A stretch of DNA of 64,000 nucleotides from JBFAPK01 sp040676675. GTDB taxonomy: Bacteria; Actinomycetota; Actinomycetes; Mycobacteriales; Micromonosporaceae. The translations under genes were made by a program, and so were the position numbers. The stretch covers positions 62,001-126,000 of the forward strand of contig NZ_JBFAPK010000012.1 in the NCBI RefSeq assembly GCF_040676675.1, in the 5' to 3' direction. Shown one piece after another: positions 24,777 to 31,238 of the stretch; within the stretch, counting starts at the first letter, position 1, and each line of letters starts with the position of its first letter. Under the pieces are notes generated by a model, which made no database searches, had not been told where the DNA came from, and was given only the letters and a program-made list of their open reading frames with translations.

Positions 24777-25219
24777 CCGACGAGGCTAGGCAGGTCAAAC
24801 CCCGAGTTCACCGGCCGGTAACGTGGCCCTTGCCACAATTGCGGGCCGACCAACCGGTCAGCCGACCGCACCGGCGGCCGCCGAGGGTCAACCCGCGCAA
24901 CTCCGGCATCCCGGGTATCACACTTTTTCGGGACCAGGCTGGCATTTACCTTCGAATCATCAGGTCGAGTCGGCACCTGCGGCGCCCCTCCCCCGTTCGT
25001 ACCAGGCGGACCCCCCACCCGCGGCCACTCCGGGGTGGGCCGGGCGGGGCACACGCGCGTCTTGGGACGTTCCCCGCGGGGCGCACGCTCTCCTTGAGGC
25101 GTTCGACGGCGGCCACGTAGTGTTCTCCTCGGCGCCCGAACGCTTCCTCGCCCTCGTCGAGCCGTTCGTCTCCGACCGCCTGGGCCGCGCTCTCCGGGCT
25201 GACCATCGAGGTGATGCCG
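24777..25219. other. Divergent intergenic region with a possible gene remnant
   Basis: About 440 bp between the leftward lysozyme-fold gene and the rightward deaminase-like gene. On the plus strand, about 25083-25180 reads ALLEAFDGGHVVFSSAPERF and continues LALVEPFV, which resembles the extreme C terminus of alpha/beta-hydrolases; no start or rest of the gene is present, so it may be a remnant. No convincing riboswitch was found. Confidence 0.3.
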
Positions 25220-26272
25220 ATGCGGGACCTCCGGCCGCTGCCCAAGGCGAACCTGCACCTGCATCTCACCGGGTCGCTGCGGCCCGCCACGCTCGTCGAG
25301 CTGGCCGACCGGTACGGGCTGGCGCGGCCGTCGCCCCTGCGCGCGGGCGCGGTGCACGGCTGGGCCGCCTTCCAGGAGCGCTACGACACCGCCCGCGCGG
25401 TGCTGCGTACCCCGGCGGACCTCACCCGGGCGGTGGCCGAGGCCGCCGAGGACAGCGCGGCGGACGGCGGCGGCTGGCTGGAGTTGCAGGTCGACCCGAC
25501 CTCGTACGCCGAGCGGCTCGGCGGCCTGGAACCGGTGGTGGAGGCGGTGCTGGCCGGCGCGGCCGGTCGGGCCGCCGGCATCGTCCTCGCCACCAGTTGG
25601 GCCGCCGCCCCCGAGCACGCCACCCGGGTGGCCCGCCTCGCGGCCCGGCACGCCGGCGCCGGGGTGGTCGGCTTCGGCATCTCCAACGACGAACGGCTCG
25701 GCCGGGTCGCCGACTTCGTACCGGCCGCCCGCGTCGCCGCCGACGCCGGCCTGCTCGTGACCCCGCACGCCGGCTTCTACGAGGCCGCCTGGCACGTCCG
25801 CGACTGCGTACGGCTGCTCGGCGCGCAGCGGATCGGCCACGGCCTCTCCGCCGTCGGCGACCCGGCCGTGCTCGCCCTGCTGGCCGAGCGCGGGGTCACG
25901 CTGGAGGTGTGTCCCAGCTCATATCCGCCGCTCGGAGTGACCGCCGACCTGGCCGCTACCCCGCTGCGCCCGCTGCTCGACGCCGGGGTACGGGTCGCGC
26001 TCGGCCCGGACGACCCGCTGCTGTTCCAGCACGGGCTGGCCGACCAGTACGCGACCGCGCGGTCGGAGCTGGGCTGTTCCGATCCCGAGCTGGCCGAACT
26101 GGCCCGGTACTCGATCGAGGCCAGCGCCGCCCCGGCGGCGGTACGGCGCGCGATGCTGGCGGGTGTCGAAAGGTGGCTGGGCGGAATGCAGGAAGATGGC
26201 GGACGCGTTGCCTTGACCGAGGTCGCGTCCGCCGTGGACGGGCCTCGGCCCACCCCGCTGAGGAGGTCCTGA
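25220..26272 (+). CDS. Adenosine-deaminase-like amidohydrolase lacking the catalytic Glu
   Basis: A 350-residue TIM-barrel amidohydrolase of the adenosine deaminase family. ATG 25220 lies 6 nt after GAGGTG; ATG 25214 and GTG 25211 are alternatives. Zinc ligands are conserved: His13 and His15 (ANLHLHLTG), His183 (TPHAGF), and Asp264 of GPDDP; His207 of RIGHG is also present with canonical spacing. However, HAGE is HAGF here (Phe186), removing the Glu that protonates N1 of adenine, and the HLHL(E/D)G ribose contact is Thr17. The enzyme is therefore unlikely to be a standard adenosine deaminase; it may use another substrate or be inactive. It overlaps nothing, and the PAC2 gene follows after 3 nt. 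Confidence 0.85.
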   Translation: MRDLRPLPKANLHLHLTGSLRPATLVELADRYGLARPSPLRAGAVHGWAAFQERYDTARAVLRTPADLTRAVAEAAEDSAADGGGWLELQVDPTSYAERLGGLEPVVEAVLAGAAGRAAGIVLATSWAAAPEHATRVARLAARHAGAGVVGFGISNDERLGRVADFVPAARVAADAGLLVTPHAGFYEAAWHVRDCVRLLGAQRIGHGLSAVGDPAVLALLAERGVTLEVCPSSYPPLGVTADLAATPLRPLLDAGVRVALGPDDPLLFQHGLADQYATARSELGCSDPELAELARYSIEASAAPAAVRRAMLAGVERWLGGMQEDGGRVALTEVASAVDGPRPTPLRRS

Positions 26273-26275
26273 CCG

Positions 26276-27196
26276 GTGCTCGACCCGCACGAGCTCTACC
26301 AGCTCGCCGACGATCTGCCCGAACTGGGTCAGCCGGTGCTGATCCAGGCGCTGACCGGCTTCGTCGACGCCGGTAACGCCACCCGACTCGCCCGCGAGCA
26401 CCTGCTCTCCACGCTGGAGGGGCGCCCCGTCGCCACCTTCGACATCGACCAGCTGCTGGACTACCGGTCCCGCCGACCCACCATGCTCTTCGTCGAGGAC
26501 CACTGGGAGCGGTACGAGGAGCCCAAGCTCCAGCTGCACCTGCTCCGGGACGACGACGAGACCCCCTTCCTGCTGCTCACCGGCCCCGAGCCGGACCTGC
26601 AGTGGGAACGGTTCACCGAGGCGGTCATCGCGCTCGTGGAGCGGCTCGGCGTACGGCTCACCGCCGGGTTCAACGCGATCCCGATGGCCGTACCGCACAC
26701 CCGCCCCACCGGCATCACCGCGCACGCCACCCGCCGCGACCTGATCGGCGGCTACGAGCCCTGGCTCCAGCGGGTACAGGTGCCGGGCAGCGCCGGCCAC
26801 CTGCTCGAATACCGCCTCGGCGAGCGGGGGCGCGACGCGCTCGGGTTCGCCGTGCACGTGCCGCACTACGTCGCCCAGACCGAGTACCCGGCCGCGGCCG
26901 AGCTGCTGCTCACGTCGGTCTCCCGCGCCACCGGCCTGCTGCTGCCGACCGAGGCGCTGCGCGAGGCCGCGGAGGCCGTACGCACCGACATCGACCGGCA
27001 GGTGGCCCAGACCGACGAGGCGGTGGCGCTGGTTCAGGCGCTGGAGGAGCAGTACGACGCGTTCGCCCGCGGTCGCGGCGAGAACAACCTGCTGATCAAC
27101 CCGAGCGGGCCGCTGCCCACCGCCGACGAACTCGGCGCCGAGCTGGAGCGCTTCCTCGCCGAGCAGGGCAAGCCGGGCGATCCGCCCACCCGCTGA
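26276..27196 (+). CDS. PAC2-family proteasome-assembly-chaperone-like protein
   Basis: A 306-residue member of the PAC2 family. GTG 26276 is preceded by AGGAGG inside the end of the deaminase-like gene. Typical features: LGQPVLIQALTGFVDAGNAT at the N terminus, DYRSRRPTMLFVEDHW, FLLLTGPEPDLQWERF, and a C-terminal helical region with DIDRQVAQTDEAVALVQALE. In actinobacteria, which have a 20S proteasome, PAC2 proteins are widespread; a role in proteasome assembly is extrapolated from eukaryotic PAC2. It is translationally linked to the deaminase-like gene and ends in a strong terminator. Confidence 0.88.
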   Translation: MLDPHELYQLADDLPELGQPVLIQALTGFVDAGNATRLAREHLLSTLEGRPVATFDIDQLLDYRSRRPTMLFVEDHWERYEEPKLQLHLLRDDDETPFLLLTGPEPDLQWERFTEAVIALVERLGVRLTAGFNAIPMAVPHTRPTGITAHATRRDLIGGYEPWLQRVQVPGSAGHLLEYRLGERGRDALGFAVHVPHYVAQTEYPAAAELLLTSVSRATGLLLPTEALREAAEAVRTDIDRQVAQTDEAVALVQALEEQYDAFARGRGENNLLINPSGPLPTADELGAELERFLAEQGKPGDPPTR

Positions 27197-27202
27197 GCTG
27201 CG

Positions 27203-27234
27203 CGGACGGGCCCCTTGTCCAGGGGGCCCGTCCG
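27203..27234 (+). terminator. Intrinsic terminator after the PAC2 gene
   Basis: A perfect 12-bp stem CGGACGGGCCCC/GGGGCCCGTCCG with an 8-nt loop, starting 7 nt after the PAC2 stop and before the exonuclease III gene. Confidence 0.75.
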
Positions 27235-27299
27235 TACCCGCGGGGCCGGGGTGCGCGGCACGGTGGGCGGGTCCGGCGCGGATGCGGCAGGCTGGGCCC

Positions 27300-28163
27300 A
27301 TGCGCTTGGTGACCTGGAACGTGAACTCCGTGAAGGCCCGGCTGCCCCGACTGCTGGCCTGGCTCGACGAGACCCGGCCGGACGTGGTCTGCCTGCAGGA
27401 GACCAAGTGCCCGGACGGCTCGTTCCCGGTGGCCGAGGTCGGCGAGCTGGGCTACCGGGCCGCCAGCCACAGCGACGGCCGCTGGAACGGGGTCGCCGTT
27501 CTCTCCCGGGTGGGCCTCGACGACGTACGGGTGGGGTTCGCGGGCGAGCCGGGCTTCCCGGACCCGGAGGCCCGCGCCATCTCCGCCACCTGCGACGGGC
27601 TGCGGGTCTGGTCGATCTACGTACCGAACGGGCGTACCCCGGACTCGCCGCACTACGAGTACAAGCTCGCCTGGCTGGCGGCGCTGCGCGAGGCGCTCGC
27701 CGACGACCTGCGCTCCGGTACGCCGCTGGCGGTCTGCGGTGACTTCAACGTCGCCCCGACCGACGCCGACGTCTGGGACCCGGCCCTCTTCGTCCACTCG
27801 ACGCACGTCACCCCGCCGGAGCGGCAGGCGCTGGCGCGGCTGCGCGAGCTGGGCCTGCGGGACGTGGTGCCCACCCCGATGAAGGGGCCGCACCCGTACA
27901 CGTACTGGGACTACCGGGCCGGCATGTTCCACCAGAACAAGGGCATGCGGATCGACCTGGTCTACGCCACCGAGTCGTTCGGCGCGACGGTGCGCTCCGC
28001 GTACGTGGACCGCGAGGCCCGCAAGGGCAAGGGTCCCTCCGACCACGCCCCGATCGTCGTCGACGCGGACTTCGGCACCGGGCCGGCGGAGTTCGGCGCC
28101 GCGCCGTCCGGGGATGCCGCGCCGCCGCGCGGTGCCGAGCCGTCCGGCGGGGTCGAGCCATAG
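27300..28163 (+). CDS. xth: Exodeoxyribonuclease III (AP endonuclease)
   Basis: A 287-residue EEP-superfamily nuclease. ATG 27300 begins MRLVTWNVNSVKARLPRLL with the metal-binding Asn; Glu in CLQETKC, then YVPNGRTPDSPHYEYKL, CGDFNVAPTDADVWDP and GKGPSDHAPIVVD give the full catalytic set (Asn, Glu, Asp-Asn, Asp-His). It cleaves the backbone at abasic sites and removes 3' blocks in base-excision repair. The last 30 residues are a Pro/Gly/Ala tail not found in E. coli Xth. The haem oxygenase gene follows after 9 nt. Confidence 0.92.
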   Translation: MRLVTWNVNSVKARLPRLLAWLDETRPDVVCLQETKCPDGSFPVAEVGELGYRAASHSDGRWNGVAVLSRVGLDDVRVGFAGEPGFPDPEARAISATCDGLRVWSIYVPNGRTPDSPHYEYKLAWLAALREALADDLRSGTPLAVCGDFNVAPTDADVWDPALFVHSTHVTPPERQALARLRELGLRDVVPTPMKGPHPYTYWDYRAGMFHQNKGMRIDLVYATESFGATVRSAYVDREARKGKGPSDHAPIVVDADFGTGPAEFGAAPSGDAAPPRGAEPSGGVEP

Positions 28164-28172
28164 GCTGGAGCC

Positions 28173-28493
28173 ATGGCAGTCGTGAAGATCAACGCGATCG
28201 AGGTACCGCCGGGCGCCGGCGAGGAGCTGGAGCGCCGGTTCGCCGCCCGGCAACGCGCGGTCGAGGGCTCCCCCGGATTCCTCGGCTTCGAGCTGCTGCG
28301 CCCGGTGGCCGGCGAGACCCGCTACTTCGTCTACACCCGGTGGGAGAGCGAAGAGGCGTACCAGGCCTGGGCGAGCGGGCCGGCCCGCGAGGCGCACGCC
28401 CGGCCGCACGGCGGTGGTGAGGCGCCGAGACCGGTCTCCACCGGCGCCAGCCTGCTGGAGTTCGAGGTGGTCCAGCAGGTGGGCAACGGCTGA
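28173..28493 (+). CDS. mhuD: MhuD-like haem-degrading monooxygenase (ABM fold)
   Basis: A 106-residue dimeric alpha/beta-barrel monooxygenase very like mycobacterial MhuD: MAVVKINAIEVPPGAG, SPGFLGFELLRPVAGETRYF and TGASLLEFEVVQ. The MhuD haem-site residues fall at the same numbers: Asn7, Trp66 and His75. MhuD opens haem to mycobilin and releases iron without CO. A small insertion (RPHGGGEAPRP) follows the His. The enzyme would recover iron from haem in the cytoplasm, consistent with the siderophore uptake system elsewhere in this window; the two loci are not linked and no iron box was seen here. Confidence 0.85.
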   Translation: MAVVKINAIEVPPGAGEELERRFAARQRAVEGSPGFLGFELLRPVAGETRYFVYTRWESEEAYQAWASGPAREAHARPHGGGEAPRPVSTGASLLEFEVVQQVGNG

Positions 28494-28541
28494 CGGCCCC
28501 GGCCGGGCCGGCACGGGCCCGGGCGCCGGGACGGTGCGGGT

Positions 28542-28934
28542 TCAGGCCGGGCCGAGCAGGTCCCAGCGGTTGCCGGCGATGTCGAGGAAGACGGCGACCC
28601 GGCCGTACGGCTCGGTCCGCGCCGGCCGGACGAAGGTGACCCCGGCCTCGGTCAGCCGCCGGTGGGTGGCCTCGAAGTCGTCGACCCGGAGGAAGAAGCC
28701 CACCCGGCCGGCCACCTGGTCGCCGACGGCGGCGGCCTGCCGCTCGCCGTCGGCCCGGGCGAGCAGGATCCCGGTACGGGCACCCGGCGGCCGTACGACC
28801 ACCCACCGCTTCGGGCGCCCGTCGGTCGTCGTCGAGGGCCTGTCCTCGGTCAGCTCGAAGCCGAGCACGCGGGTGAAGAACTCGATCGCCGGGTCGTACT
28901 CGGCCACGACGACGGTTACGAGATCAAGATGCAC
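28542..28934 (-). CDS. VOC (glyoxalase/bleomycin-resistance-type) protein
   Basis: A 130-residue single VOC module-pair protein, starting at GTG 28934 (VHLDLVTVVVAEYDPAIEFF). Core: FTRVLGFELTED, WVVVRPPGARTGILLARAD, VGFFLRVDDFEATHRRL and AVFLDIAGNRWDLLG. This matches the family of small lyase/dioxygenase-like or drug-binding proteins with metal-binding beta-alpha-beta-beta-beta repeats; one expected metal Glu near the end is Asp in WDLLG. Its substrate is not inferable. It converges with the MhuD-like gene. Confidence 0.85.
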   Translation of the reverse strand: MHLDLVTVVVAEYDPAIEFFTRVLGFELTEDRPSTTTDGRPKRWVVVRPPGARTGILLARADGERQAAAVGDQVAGRVGFFLRVDDFEATHRRLTEAGVTFVRPARTEPYGRVAVFLDIAGNRWDLLGPA

Positions 28935-28971
28935 CGCCGGAGCGTACGCGTCCCGCGCCCGGTGGTGCCGC

Positions 28972-29667
28972 TCAGGTTTTACGGGCCTTGACCAGCGAGG
29001 CGAAGACGACCACGTTGTCGGCGTAACCGATGCTCCCGCCGACCCACTCACCGCCGCAGGTGATCAGCCGCAGCCCGGGCCGCTGGTAGTCGCCGTAGAC
29101 CCGCTCGGTCGGGAGCTTCGCCTTGTCGAAGTGCTCCACCGAGTTGACCTCGAAGATCGCCACCGACCGGTCCGCCCGGGCCACCTGGATCTTCGCACCG
29201 GCGCGCAGCCGGACCAGGTCGTGGAAGACCGACGGCCCGGTACGGGTGTCGGCGTGCCCGACGATGATCGCCGGACCGAACTGCCCGGGGGTGGGGCCGC
29301 GCTCGTACCAGCCCGCCTCGTTGTGCCGGGCCAGCGGCGGTACGGCGATGGAGCCGTCGTCGGCGAGCCCGACCCGCTGCACCGGCGCCTTCACCCGGAT
29401 CGAGGGGATCTCCACGCGGACCGGGCGGCTCGGCTCCAGCACCGGAAAGTCCCGCGGCGGGGGGCGGCTGCCGGAGCCGAGCAACTCCAGCGACCAGTCC
29501 CGGGACCGGCCCAGGCCGGCGCCGGTGGCGAAGACCCCGACGAGGACCAGCACCACGGCGAGCGGGCCGCTCCAGCGGCGCCGGCCGCCGCGCGCCGTAC
29601 CGTGGCCGCCCGCCGCCGTCCGACGGCCCCGAACCGTCGGATAACGCGGAACGGACGGCGCGGGCAT
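28972..29667 (-). CDS. Class E/F-type sortase, catalytic Arg not evident
   Basis: A 231-residue membrane-anchored sortase: basic N terminus, one helix (GPLAVVLVLVGVFATGAGLG, about 46-66), and a C-terminal sortase beta-barrel. Catalytic His138 (IIVGHADT) and Cys204 (RLITCGGEW) are clear. The Arg that normally follows the Cys by 9-13 residues is missing: the segment reads VGGSIGYADN, and the next Arg is at residue 229 in the tail. The neighbouring secreted protein gene ends 10 nt upstream, so they form an operon. Sortases of this class couple surface proteins to the cell envelope; without the Arg, activity is uncertain. Confidence 0.8.
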   Translation of the reverse strand: MPAPSVPRYPTVRGRRTAAGGHGTARGGRRRWSGPLAVVLVLVGVFATGAGLGRSRDWSLELLGSGSRPPPRDFPVLEPSRPVRVEIPSIRVKAPVQRVGLADDGSIAVPPLARHNEAGWYERGPTPGQFGPAIIVGHADTRTGPSVFHDLVRLRAGAKIQVARADRSVAIFEVNSVEHFDKAKLPTERVYGDYQRPGLRLITCGGEWVGGSIGYADNVVVFASLVKARKT

Positions 29668-29677
29668 GGCGTGGAGG

Positions 29678-30211
29678 TCAGCGGCCCGCGCCACCGGGCG
29701 ACGGCGGTCGGACGGTCGGCGCGCCGCGCCGACGCCGCAGCGTGACGATCCCGAGCGCGACACCGAGCGCGGTGGTGCCGACGCCGCCCGCGAGGATCAG
29801 CTTCCCCGGGTCGACGCCCCCGCCGCCGCCGAACCCGGTCGCCGGGCCGCGCCAGGGCATGTCGCCCGCCACCACCACCAGCCGGGTCGTGGCGGACCTG
29901 CCGTCCGGACAGCTCAGCCGGACCCGGTACGTGTCGGCCCGGGTGGTGTGCGGCACGGTCGCGGACCCGACCAGGAAGCCGGCCTGCGGGTACACGGTGA
30001 CCCCGCCGAAGGCGGCCGACTCGACCGTTGCCGCCTGGGTGTTGACCCGGCAGCTCGCCTTGATCTCGACCCGGTATCCGGCCTGCACGGTGTCCGGGTC
30101 GAGCCGCACGAACGTGTCGGCCGCCGCGGCCGGCGCGGCGCCCAACAGCACGGCGAGGGGTGCCAGGACGGCGGCGAGCAGCGCCGCGCCTCGGCTCGCT
30201 CCGGACACCAT
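29678..30211 (-). CDS. Secreted surface protein with C-terminal membrane anchor
   Basis: A 177-residue exported protein: signal peptide (about 1-31, ending GAAPAAAAD), an Ig-like beta domain of about 90 residues with two Cys (KASCRVN, RLSCPDG), a Gly-rich hinge, and a C-terminal helix (KLILAGGVGTTALGVALGIV) followed by RRRR. There is no LPXTG, so it is probably held by its own helix. GGAGGAGG precedes ATG 30211 closely. Proteins of this architecture usually pair with class F sortases, as here, where the sortase gene follows. Confidence 0.75.
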   Translation of the reverse strand: MVSGASRGAALLAAVLAPLAVLLGAAPAAAADTFVRLDPDTVQAGYRVEIKASCRVNTQAATVESAAFGGVTVYPQAGFLVGSATVPHTTRADTYRVRLSCPDGRSATTRLVVVAGDMPWRGPATGFGGGGGVDPGKLILAGGVGTTALGVALGIVTLRRRRGAPTVRPPSPGGAGR

Positions 30212-30331
30212 GCCTCCTCCCCGTACGCCGGCCGGCGCCGGAAGGACCGGCCCGCCGTGCCGACGATCGTGCTATCCCGCGTGGTAGCTCACACCTGACC
30301 GGTACCGGCCGTCGCGTAGGCTCATCTCCCT

Positions 30332-31186
30332 GTGACCTCCATCCAGCCGGCGGAAACCCCTGCCTTCCAGCATCGGGCCGGGGCGCCGACGCCGCGGCGG
30401 GTTGCTCAGATTCGTACCTTCCATCCGCGCCGGGGTCGGTTGAGCGGGCGGCACCACGACGCGCTGGAGCGGCTCTGGCCGCGCTGGGGACTCCTCGTGC
30501 CGGGCACCGAGCCGCGGGTTCCGGGTACCGGGGCTCCGGGCGCGCCGCGCACCCGCGCGGGCGCGACGACGGCCGTCCCGGATCCGGCGACGTCGGACGC
30601 GTCCGCCGCGACCGGGGTGGATCTGCCCGGCCTCTTCGGCCGCCGGGCGCCCGTGGTCCTGGAGATCGGCTCCGGCATGGGTGAGACCACCGCCGCGATG
30701 GCGGCCGCCGACCCGGGCCGAGACTATCTCGCGGTAGAGGTGCACACCCCCGGAATCGCCAACCTGCTCGCCCTCGCCGAGCGGCGCGGCCTGACCAACG
30801 TCCGGGTCGCCCAGGGCGACGCGATCGACCTGGTCCGGCTCCTGCCGGCCGGGAGCCTCGACGCGGTACACGTCTTCTTCCCCGACCCGTGGCCGAAGGC
30901 GCGCCACCACAAGCGGCGGCTGATCCAGCCCGCGCACGTCGCGCTGCTCCGGTCCCGGCTGGTGGCGGGCGGGACGCTGCACTGCGCCACGGACTGGGCC
31001 GAGTACGCGGCCGCGATGGCCGAGACGCTCGCCGCGGATCCCGAGCTGGTCAACGCCTTCGACGGGTACGCGCCCCGGCCCGCGCACCGACCGGTCACCA
31101 AGTTCGAGCGGCGCGGGCTCGCCAGCGGGCACCAGATCTTCGATTTGATCTTCCGCCGCGCGGCGCTCCCCGCCGATCCCGGCTGA
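30332..31186 (+). CDS. trmB: tRNA (guanine-N7-)-methyltransferase
   Basis: A 284-residue TrmB. After a variable N terminus and a roughly 45-residue Pro/Ala-rich insert (about 58-97), it carries the family hallmarks: VVLEIGSGMGETTAAMA (SAM motif I), YLAVEVHTPGIANLL, VRVAQGDAIDLV, and DAVHVFFPDPWPKARHHKRR, the PDPWPK(x)RHxKRR block being diagnostic. It methylates G46 of the tRNA variable loop with SAM. Start is GTG 30332; the helicase gene follows 52 nt after the stop on the same strand. Confidence 0.93.
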   Translation: MTSIQPAETPAFQHRAGAPTPRRVAQIRTFHPRRGRLSGRHHDALERLWPRWGLLVPGTEPRVPGTGAPGAPRTRAGATTAVPDPATSDASAATGVDLPGLFGRRAPVVLEIGSGMGETTAAMAAADPGRDYLAVEVHTPGIANLLALAERRGLTNVRVAQGDAIDLVRLLPAGSLDAVHVFFPDPWPKARHHKRRLIQPAHVALLRSRLVAGGTLHCATDWAEYAAAMAETLAADPELVNAFDGYAPRPAHRPVTKFERRGLASGHQIFDLIFRRAALPADPG

Positions 31187-31238
31187 CCGCCCGGGCCGAC
31201 TGGCGCTCGCGGCGTGATCAAGGCACCATTGACGCGCC

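Noticed and set aside
24781..24990. Possible c-di-AMP (ydaO-type) riboswitch before the lysozyme-fold gene
   Set aside because: Such genes often carry one, and GGTGAACTCGGGG with GCCTAGCCTCGTCGG looked suggestive, but the conserved GGGGGAACC and GAACCCG...CAGCTAACCTCG blocks are not present in order.
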